From: F1-20-MAGs119 sp041164425
GTDB lineage: Bacteria; Actinomycetota; Acidimicrobiia; Acidimicrobiales; Ilumatobacteraceae
Direction of reading: 5' to 3'
Assembly: GCA_041164425.1 (NCBI GenBank)
Contig: JBEAPO010000137.1
Location: 1 to 11,408 of the forward strand
DNA: 11,408 bases
Part shown: positions 6,006 through 11,408 of the stretch, piece by piece
How positions within the stretch are numbered: the first letter of the stretch is position 1
How the letters are laid out: every line of letters begins with the position of its first letter
Made by a program: the position numbers and the translations under genes
Notes under the pieces: generated by a model
What the model was told of the DNA's origin: nothing
Database searches by the model: none
The model's input: the letters and a program-made list of their open reading frames with translations, nothing else

Positions 6006-7265
6006 TCACGTGTCGTCGAGCTCGACCACGTAGTGCAACTTGTCCTCGGCCGAACCCTCGAGGCTCTTCACGTCGCACCACCAGCCGAGGAACAGCGCCC
6101 AGACCGCACCGCCAACGAGAACCCAACGTGCACCGACTGCGTCGATGACGGGGCCGAAGACGAGGTTGCCTAGCGGCACGGTTCCGCCGAAGGCCATGAA
6201 CCACAGCGACATCACGCGGCCACGTTCGTTGGGGGCAAGACGTGACTGGAGCACGGTCATCATCGCGGTGGTGGTTCCGAAGTACGCGATCCCGAGTGGG
6301 AAGGCGACGACGAAGGCTAGAAATTGAGTGTTCGCCACTCCGAAGAGCGCAAGAAACACCGCGAACGAAGCGAATCCACCGCGGATGATCGTGCGTTTGT
6401 CGACTGACACGAGGACGGTGCCGATGGCGAGGCCGCCGAGGGCCGCGCCGAGCCCCCACGTTGCGTACAGCCATCGGTAGTTCGAGCCCGTTTCGTCGAT
6501 CCCGAAGTTGAGTCGCGCAACTGCAGGGAAGAGCCCGACGTACGGCAAAGAAAGAAATGAGAACGTGGCGAGTGTGACAATGAGCCGACCGATGACGCGT
6601 CGTTCCCGCGCGATGCGGATACCCGTTGTCAACTGGCGCCAGCCTTCGTCGGAACCGGCGGCCGCAATGTGAGGGATCGAGACGCGCAGAAGGGCGAAGA
6701 TGACGAACAAATAGGTGAGTGAGTTGATGAAGAACACTTGCGAGGTGCTGACGCCCCAATTCGCGAGCAGTGCGACGATGATGGGGCCGATCACCCGCGA
6801 GCCGTTGATGACGGTGGAATTCAGCGAGATCGCGCCCGCGAGGTCCTCGGGCGGCACGAGGCTCGGCAACGAGGCCGACCATGCCGGTGCGTTCAGCGCG
6901 TTGCCGATGCCGACCCCCAATTGTGCGGCGAAGATCCACGCGACGTGCGAGTCGTTGGCGGTGAGCGGAAACAGCAGGAAGGAGAACGACATCTGGATCG
7001 TCTGCGTGACGATCAACCACTTGCGCCGGTCGAAGCGGTCAGCGATGACGCCCCCGGGGATCGAGAGGATGAGCAGTGGCCCGAGCTGGGCGAAGATCAA
7101 GAGACCTACCAGTGAGGCGCGTCCCGTGCGGTTGTAGATGTAGGCGGGCAAAACGACGTTCTGCATCCACGTTCCGACGTTCGACATGAACGACCCTGCG
7201 AACATGAGTCGGAACGCACGTGACTGAAGCGCGGCACGCACGGTGCCCCGCGTGATCTCCCGCAT
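6006..7265 (-). CDS. MFS transporter, MFS_3 (EntS-like) type
   Basis: This is a 419-residue integral membrane protein of the major facilitator superfamily. About ten to twelve hydrophobic segments can be seen, starting with RLMFAGSFMSNVGTWMQNVV (19-38), then SLVGLLIFAQLGPLLILSIP (51-70). GGVIADRFDRRK (71-82) is the cytoplasmic loop 2-3 signature of the superfamily. RGRVMSLWFMAFGGTVPLGN (348-367) is typical of the MFS_3/EntS-like group of siderophore and drug exporters. Substrate and direction cannot be read from the sequence. The frame is open upstream to 7427, but that extension overlaps the LLM gene and is low-complexity Arg/Ser-rich. Family sequence begins with MREITRG, so ATG 7265 is chosen, 13 bases after the LLM stop. 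It is the last gene of the minus-strand cluster. No clear Shine-Dalgarno sequence is visible. Confidence 0.92.
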   Translation of the reverse strand: MREITRGTVRAALQSRAFRLMFAGSFMSNVGTWMQNVVLPAYIYNRTGRASLVGLLIFAQLGPLLILSIPGGVIADRFDRRKWLIVTQTIQMSFSFLLFPLTANDSHVAWIFAAQLGVGIGNALNAPAWSASLPSLVPPEDLAGAISLNSTVINGSRVIGPIIVALLANWGVSTSQVFFINSLTYLFVIFALLRVSIPHIAAAGSDEGWRQLTTGIRIARERRVIGRLIVTLATFSFLSLPYVGLFPAVARLNFGIDETGSNYRWLYATWGLGAALGGLAIGTVLVSVDKRTIIRGGFASFAVFLALFGVANTQFLAFVVAFPLGIAYFGTTTAMMTVLQSRLAPNERGRVMSLWFMAFGGTVPLGNLVFGPVIDAVGARWVLVGGAVWALFLGWWCDVKSLEGSAEDKLHYVVELDDT

Positions 7266-7278
7266 CAGTCGGTTTGCA

Positions 7279-8325
7279 TCAATCGGCGAGGATCTCTGCG
7301 TACATCGACAACATCTGGGGCGGGCCGCTGAGCAGGAAAGTGGTGATGCAGGTCTCGCGCCACTTGGCGAGCTCGTCCTTGATCTTCGCCACCGGGCCGA
7401 CCAACGCCACGTCCTCGACCATCGCAAGCGGAATTGCCGCAGCGGCCTCGGCTTTCTTGCCGGCGAGGTAGAGGTCCTGAACCTTCAGTGCCACGTCTTC
7501 ATAGCCCATGCGGGCAAAGACCTCGAAGTGGAAGTTCGCACCGCGCGCACCCATGCCACCGGCGTACAACGCGAGGAATGGGCGAACGAAATCGGCGCAC
7601 TTCTCTGCGTCGTCTCCGGGGATGATGAAGAGGCCAGATGCGACCTCGAACCTGTCGGCTTTGCCGGCCTCGCCGCTCTTGGCGAAACCTTCACCGAGAC
7701 ACTTGCGATAGAAGGGGTCTTCCTTCGGTGAGAAAAACAGTGGCAACCAACCGTCGCAAATCTCCGCCGCGAGAGCGACGTTCTTCGGTCCCTCGGCGCC
7801 GAGGAAGATCGGGATTTCCTTGCGCAGTGGATGGATCGTGCTCTTCAGCGGCTTGCCCAGGCCCGCACCACCGGGAAATGGCATGTCGTAGAACTCACCG
7901 TGGTGGTTGATCGGCGACTCTCGGCGGATGATGTCGCGGACGATGCCGACGTATTCGCGCGTGCGAGCGAGGGGCTTGGGGTACGGCTGGCCGTACCAGC
8001 CTTCGACGACCTGGGGGCCCGAGGCGCCGAGGCCGAGAATGAACCGGCCATTGCTGAGATGGTCGATTGTCATCGCGGCCATTGCGGTGGCGGCGGGCGT
8101 ACGCGCGCTCATCTGGACGATGCCCGTGCCGAGACGGACGCGTTCGGTGTGAGCACCCCACCACGCGAGCGGTGTGAGCGCATCGCTGCCGTACGCCTCG
8201 GCGGTCCATACGGAATCGAAACCCAAACGTTCGGCTTCTTTGATGCCTTCGAGTGCACCGGCCGGCGGGCCGCTGCCCCAATAACCGGTGTTGTAGCCGA
8301 GCTTCAGGTTCTTCTTGGGGGACAT
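7279..8325 (-). CDS. LLM-class F420-dependent oxidoreductase (Rv3520c-like)
   Basis: This 348-residue protein is a luciferase-like TIM-barrel oxidoreductase, expected to use deazaflavin F420 for hydride transfer. Characteristic stretches are YNTGYWGSGPP (11-21), WTAEAYGSDALTPLAWWGA (40-58), RVRLGTGIVQMSARTP (62-77), and TIDHLSNGRFILGLGASGPQ (86-105) followed by VVEGWYG. From memory these closely match the mycobacterial Rv3520c group, whose gene lies in the cholesterol-catabolism region of M. tuberculosis, although the substrate is unknown. Further on, IFLGAEGPKNVALAAEICDG is equally typical. ATG 8325 fits the family N-terminus. The gene follows the P450 by 28 bases and precedes the MFS gene by 13, so it is probably co-transcribed. 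TATCGT just upstream could add a separate leaderless start. Confidence 0.92.
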   Translation of the reverse strand: MSPKKNLKLGYNTGYWGSGPPAGALEGIKEAERLGFDSVWTAEAYGSDALTPLAWWGAHTERVRLGTGIVQMSARTPAATAMAAMTIDHLSNGRFILGLGASGPQVVEGWYGQPYPKPLARTREYVGIVRDIIRRESPINHHGEFYDMPFPGGAGLGKPLKSTIHPLRKEIPIFLGAEGPKNVALAAEICDGWLPLFFSPKEDPFYRKCLGEGFAKSGEAGKADRFEVASGLFIIPGDDAEKCADFVRPFLALYAGGMGARGANFHFEVFARMGYEDVALKVQDLYLAGKKAEAAAAIPLAMVEDVALVGPVAKIKDELAKWRETCITTFLLSGPPQMLSMYAEILAD

Positions 8326-8332
8326 GTCCGAG

Positions 8333-8338
8333 ACGATA
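8333..8338 (-). promoter_or_regulatory. Possible internal -10 element before the LLM gene
   Basis: TATCGT (minus strand, fitting TANNNT) ends seven bases before the LLM ATG at 8325, the same geometry as at ddl and murF. It lies in the 28-base gap after the P450 stop. There is no convincing -35 and no Shine-Dalgarno sequence in the gap. Confidence 0.35.
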
Positions 8339-8353
8339 GGTCAGTCCCGTGCA

Positions 8354-9565
8354 TCAGGTCGGATCGAACCCCACCGGCAACGAGGTCGGCCCGAAGATGC
8401 CCGCGGTTGCAATCTTGTAGCGAGGCGGCGCGGTGCGCCGGATTCTCGGCATGCGTCGGGCCAGGATGGGCAGCGCTTCTTGCAATTCGGCGCGGGCAAG
8501 TGCGGCGCCGAGGCAGTAGTGGATGCCCGAACCAAAAGTGAGTTGGGGTTGGCCCGGTGCCCGGTTCGTCGGGTCGAATTGATTCGGGTCGGAGAACACG
8601 GCGGCATCGCGGTTCGCGGCGGCGAGGCCGGGAAAGACGATGGTGCCCGCGGGGAACAGGACGTCGCGGTATTCGATGTCGCACGACGCGACGCGGCCCG
8701 TGGCTCGCACGGCGCCGTTCATGCGCATTGTCTCTTCCACGAATCGGGGAGCGGTGTCAGGAGTGTCCGCCAACAGGCCCCACTTGTCCGGGTGGTCGAC
8801 GAGCATGTCGACGGCGAGGCCGAGTTGGTTGCGGGTGGTGTCGGTACCGCCGACGATGACCGCCTCGACCATCATCACCAACTCCTCGGTCGTCAACTTG
8901 TCGCCGGACTCTTCGGCTGCGATGAGATCGGTGAGCAGGTCGTCGCGAGGCTTGCTGCGGCGATCGGCGATGAGTCCTCGCGTGTAAGCGTCGAGTTCGT
9001 CCTGCGCCGCCATGATCGCGGGCATGTCGACCTTGAAGTTGTTGTCGAAGATGCGCAACACGTCGGTTGCCCAACGGCTGAACAGTTCCCAGTCGGATTT
9101 GGGGGCACCGAGGAGTTCGCAGATGATCGGAATCGGGTACGGCTCGCACACGTCGGTTGCGATGTCGCAGGTGCCCGACGAAACCACGCGGTCGACCAGA
9201 CCGTTGACCACTTCGCGCATCGAGGGACGCAAAGTGTCGGCGCGACGGGGAGAGAACGCGGGCGCCACCAATCGACGCAATCTCACGTGCGTGTCGCCCT
9301 CGGCGGACAGGATCGATTCCCGACGGCGCATCTTGAACTCGGGCGTGGCCTCGGCCGACATCTCGATGACCAAAGGCACCGCACTGTGCCAGCGCTTGTC
9401 GCGCAAAATGGCGACCACATCGTCGTAAAGCAGAATCGAATAGCCGACTTCGCCGCGCGCCAGCCACGATTCTTCGGCGGCTGTCAACGTGGCAGCAAGA
9501 CGTTCGTTGCGATCGTCACCGAACCCGAGGAACGGCAGATCGAGTTCGCTGACGGGTGTGGCCAC
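8354..9565 (-). CDS. Cytochrome P450 (bacterial class I)
   Basis: This 403-residue soluble haem monooxygenase would need ferredoxin and reductase partners, which are not in the window. Motifs: EGDTHVRLRRLVAPAFS (89-105, C-helix), the I-helix oxygen-activation motif GGTDTTRNQ (239-247), the K-helix ExxR at E278-R281, and the haem loop FGSGIHYCLGAALARAE (344-360) with cysteine ligand C351. The N-terminus has no membrane anchor, as is normal for bacterial P450s. The start is GTG at 9565, three bases after the ald stop, so it must be translated from the ald message. Substrate is unknown; association with an Rv3520c-like LLM enzyme would suit a lipid, sterol or terpenoid (inference). A long open frame on the opposite strand (8315-9610) is a codon-bias shadow. 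Confidence 0.96.
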   Translation of the reverse strand: MATPVSELDLPFLGFGDDRNERLAATLTAAEESWLARGEVGYSILLYDDVVAILRDKRWHSAVPLVIEMSAEATPEFKMRRRESILSAEGDTHVRLRRLVAPAFSPRRADTLRPSMREVVNGLVDRVVSSGTCDIATDVCEPYPIPIICELLGAPKSDWELFSRWATDVLRIFDNNFKVDMPAIMAAQDELDAYTRGLIADRRSKPRDDLLTDLIAAEESGDKLTTEELVMMVEAVIVGGTDTTRNQLGLAVDMLVDHPDKWGLLADTPDTAPRFVEETMRMNGAVRATGRVASCDIEYRDVLFPAGTIVFPGLAAANRDAAVFSDPNQFDPTNRAPGQPQLTFGSGIHYCLGAALARAELQEALPILARRMPRIRRTAPPRYKIATAGIFGPTSLPVGFDPT

Positions 9566-9568
9566 GCG

Positions 9569-10696
9569 TCACCGCACCGCTTCGGCGGGCGCCACGTAGG
9601 CGAGGCCTAGTGCTTCGGCCACGGGTTGGTTCGTGACGACGCCATTCGCGACATTGAGGCCGTGCGCGATTGCTTCATCGGTCGTCACGGCATCGCGCGG
9701 ACCCTTTTGTGCGACCGTGATGACGTAGGGGAGTGTCGCGTTGGTGAGGGCGTAGGTGCTGGTGTGCGGAACCGCGCCCGGCATGTTGCCGACGGCGTAA
9801 TGCACGACGTCGTGCACAACGTACGTCGGTTTCGAGTGAGTGGTCTCCCTCGTCGTTTCGATGCATCCACCTTGGTCGACCGCGACGTCGACGATGACGG
9901 CCCCGGGCTTCATCGTCGTCACCATTAATTCGGACACGACGACGGGGGCGCGGCCACCCGCAACGAGGACGGCGCCGATGACGAGGTCGGCTTCGGCGAC
10001 GGACCGTTCGATTGCGCCGCGGTTCGACGCCAGCGTCATGATGCGACCCTTGTGGATCTGGTCGACGTAGCGCAATCGGTCGATGTTCTTGTCGAGAAGG
10101 ATCACCTCGGCCTCCATGCCGGCGGCGATCCACGCCGCGTTCCATCCGACGTTCCCGGCGCCAAGAACGACGACGCGGGCGGGGCGCACGCCCGGCGCAC
10201 CTCCCATGAGAACGCCGCGGCCGCCGTGCGTGCGCTCGAGGAAGTGTGCTCCCATCTGCGGCGCGAGTCGCCCGGCAACCTCGCTCATCGGTGCGAGTAG
10301 CGGCAACTGTCGATCCTTCGTCTGGACTGTTTCGTAAGCGAAGGCCGTCGTGCCGGACGCGACGAGTGCCTTGGCAACTTCTGGATACGCGGCGAGGTGC
10401 AGGTAGGTGAAGAGAACGAGGTCTCGTCGCATGAACCCGAACTCTTCGGGCTTCGGTTCCTTCACCTTCACGACCATGTCGCAAGCCCACGCATCGGCGG
10501 CCGTGGAAACGATGTCGGCGCCCGCGGCGACGTAGTCGGCGTCGGTGATCGATGCGCCGGCCCCGGCGTTCGTTTCGACATACACGTTGATGCCGAGGCG
10601 TTCGAGCTCGCGCACGCCGTCGGGAGTGAGGGCCACGCGGCCCTCGGACTCTTTGATCTCGCGGGGAACTCCAACCGTCTTGATCGCCTGCCTCAT
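9569..10696 (-). CDS. ald: Alanine dehydrogenase
   Basis: This enzyme performs the NAD-dependent interconversion of L-alanine with pyruvate plus ammonia. The 375 residues match family length. Catalytic residues can be placed by comparison with the mycobacterial enzyme: R20 (EGRVALTP), K79 (VKVKEP), H100 (TYLHLAA) and D274 (VAVDQGG). The Rossmann loop is VVVLGAGNVGWNAA (175-188). AYETVQT (120-126), APMSEVAGRLAPQMGA (135-150), GGRGVLMGGAPGV (158-170) and TSTYALTNATLPY (312-324) are family signatures. ATG 10696 matches the family N-terminus (VGVPREIKESEGRVALTP). It is the first gene of a four-gene minus-strand cluster (ald, P450, LLM, MFS), and it diverges from the aldehyde dehydrogenase gene over 41 bases. 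Confidence 0.97.
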   Translation of the reverse strand: MRQAIKTVGVPREIKESEGRVALTPDGVRELERLGINVYVETNAGAGASITDADYVAAGADIVSTAADAWACDMVVKVKEPKPEEFGFMRRDLVLFTYLHLAAYPEVAKALVASGTTAFAYETVQTKDRQLPLLAPMSEVAGRLAPQMGAHFLERTHGGRGVLMGGAPGVRPARVVVLGAGNVGWNAAWIAAGMEAEVILLDKNIDRLRYVDQIHKGRIMTLASNRGAIERSVAEADLVIGAVLVAGGRAPVVVSELMVTTMKPGAVIVDVAVDQGGCIETTRETTHSKPTYVVHDVVHYAVGNMPGAVPHTSTYALTNATLPYVITVAQKGPRDAVTTDEAIAHGLNVANGVVTNQPVAEALGLAYVAPAEAVR

Positions 10697-10702
10697 GCCC
10701 TA

Positions 10703-10708
10703 TTTATA
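10703..10708 (-). promoter_or_regulatory. Putative -10 element of ald
   Basis: TATAAA on the minus strand lies six bases before the ald ATG at 10696, leaderless spacing. It sits in the ten-base all-A/T-but-one tract at 10701-10710 (TATTTATACA), which stands out against the GC-rich surroundings. The same tract holds TATACA (10705-10710) on the plus strand, a possible -10 for the divergent aldehyde dehydrogenase gene. No good -35 is evident in either direction. Confidence 0.5.
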
Positions 10709-10725
10709 CACACCGATTGCTGTGG

Positions 10726-10730
10726 CAGGA
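10726..10730 (+). promoter_or_regulatory. Ribosome binding site of the aldehyde dehydrogenase gene
   Basis: CAGGA lies seven bases before the ATG at 10738, a normal Shine-Dalgarno spacing and the clearest one before any start in the window. It selects ATG 10738 over the out-of-frame ATG at 10730. The overlapping CAGGAT (10726-10731) could instead be a leaderless -10, so its role is not settled. Confidence 0.45.
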
Positions 10731-10737
10731 TGACGCC

Positions 10738-11408
10738 ATGCAAGCCTTCAAGAACTTCATCAACGGTCAATTTGTCGATGCAAAGAACGGCGAGACAACA
10801 GATGTCATCAACCCCGCGACGGGCAAGGTGTACGCAAAAGCCGCGCTCTCGCGCGAAGCCGATGTCGACGCCGCCATGGCGGCGGCCGAGGCAGGGTTCG
10901 AAACGTGGCGTGACTCGACGCCATCCGAGCGCTCGCTCGCACTCTTTCGCATCGCCGATGCGATCGAGGCCCGCGCCGCGGACCTCATCGCGGCAGAGGT
11001 CGAGAACACCGGCAAGCCGGTCAGCTTGACGACGAGTGAAGAAATCCCGCCGATGGTCGACCAGATTCGGTTTTTCGCCGGAGCGGCACGCCACCTCGAG
11101 GGCAAGAGCACCGGCGAGTACATGCGCAACATGACGTCGATGATTCGTCGCGAGCCTGTCGGTGTCTGTGCGCAGGTGGCGCCGTGGAACTACCCGATGA
11201 TGATGGCGGTGTGGAAGTTCGCGCCGGCGATCGCCGCTGGGAACAGCATCGTTTTGAAGCCGTCCGATACCACCCCTGCGACGACAACGATCCTCGCTGA
11301 GATCGCGGCCGAGTTCTTGCCGCCCGGCGTGTTCAACGTGATCTGCGGCGACCGCGACACGGGCCGCGCGATGGTTTCCCACGCGACACCGAGCCTCGTG
11401 TCGGTGAC
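10738..11408 (+). CDS. Aldehyde dehydrogenase, gamma-aminobutyraldehyde dehydrogenase-like (3' end outside window)
   Basis: The first 223 residues are visible, about half of a normal 470-480 residue NAD(P)-dependent aldehyde dehydrogenase. FINGQFVDAKNGETTDVINPATG (7-29) is the usual N-terminus. APWNYPMMMAVWKFAPAIAAGN (148-169) contains the catalytic-site Asn N151, and VLKPSDTTP (172-180) has the cofactor-binding Lys K174. EEIPPMVDQIRFFAGAARHLEG (101-122) and TSMIRREPVGV (133-143) are closest, from memory, to E. coli PatD/YdcW, which oxidises 4-aminobutanal to GABA in putrescine breakdown; betaine aldehyde dehydrogenase is the main alternative. The catalytic Cys and Glu lie beyond the window. 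The gene diverges from ald, which could recycle alanine formed by pyruvate-dependent transaminases in the same route (inference). Confidence 0.9.
   Translation, partial: MQAFKNFINGQFVDAKNGETTDVINPATGKVYAKAALSREADVDAAMAAAEAGFETWRDSTPSERSLALFRIADAIEARAADLIAAEVENTGKPVSLTTSEEIPPMVDQIRFFAGAARHLEGKSTGEYMRNMTSMIRREPVGVCAQVAPWNYPMMMAVWKFAPAIAAGNSIVLKPSDTTPATTTILAEIAAEFLPPGVFNVICGDRDTGRAMVSHATPSLVSV

Noticed and set aside
5993..6008. Small inverted repeat TGACC...GGTCA between the NTF2-like and MFS genes, considered as a terminator
   Set aside because: The stem is only five pairs, three of them forced by the two facing TGA stops, and no T-tract follows.
5890..7020. 376-codon minus-strand frame overlapping the MFS gene
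   Set aside because: It is Arg/His-rich, in a different frame from the clear membrane protein, and extends into the 3' end of the NTF2-like gene.
7266..7427. N-terminal extension of the MFS protein to 7427
   Set aside because: It overlaps the end of the LLM gene, is Arg/Ser-rich and lacks family similarity; MREITRG at 7265 is the natural start.
8315..9610. 431-codon open frame on the plus strand
   Set aside because: It is antisense to the P450 gene, whose haem, I-helix and ExxR motifs are all intact. It is a codon-bias shadow.

Overview
The window is a gene-dense, GC-rich stretch (roughly 60-65 % by eye). It carries eight complete genes plus two cut by the window edges, and no gap longer than 62 bases. 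The gene content fits an actinobacterium: a long-chain acyl-CoA reductase fused to a HAD phosphatase, an F420-type luciferase-like oxidoreductase resembling mycobacterial Rv3520c, a bacterial class I P450, and several starts that look leaderless. Acidimicrobiia is my best guess at class level; this is inference. I see no rRNA, tRNA, CRISPR, insertion sequence or prophage.

Layout. (1) 1-1977, minus, cut at its 3' end: an acyl-CoA reductase (SDR plus FAR_C-like region) fused to a HAD-IB hydrolase domain. (2) 2040-2630, plus: a divergent TetR regulator. The 62-base gap between them holds a perfect 18-bp palindrome midway between the two start codons, the likely operator. (3) 2595-3641, minus: D-Ala-D-Ala ligase, overlapping the tail of the TetR gene by 36 bases. 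(4) 3681-5015, plus: a MurF-like ligase, divergent from ddl across only 39 bases, followed with an ATGA overlap by (5) 5012-5995, a tandem-duplicated NTF2/SnoaL-like protein of unknown function. (6) 9569-10696, 8354-9565, 7279-8325 and 6006-7265, all minus and tightly packed in transcription order: alanine dehydrogenase, cytochrome P450, F420-type LLM oxidoreductase and an MFS exporter. (7) 10738-11408, plus, cut at its 3' end: an aldehyde dehydrogenase most like gamma-aminobutyraldehyde dehydrogenase, divergent from ald across 41 bases.

How they may work together. Ddl makes D-Ala-D-Ala and MurF attaches it to the UDP-MurNAc tripeptide, so the divergent pair covers two consecutive steps of peptidoglycan precursor synthesis. 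The TetR protein probably controls the acyl reductase-phosphatase and itself through the shared palindrome. The P450, LLM oxidoreductase and MFS genes look like a small oxidation and export (or uptake) unit transcribed behind ald. Ald and the divergent aldehyde dehydrogenase may meet in amine or amino-acid catabolism, but that link is inferred from position only.

Nothing here is an obvious new defence or mobile system. The points most worth following are the HAD domain with an altered catalytic motif (DLENT), the palindromic operator, the NTF2-like tandem protein coupled to a divergent MurF, the ald-P450-LLM-MFS operon, and the very compact, apparently interlocked leaderless promoters.
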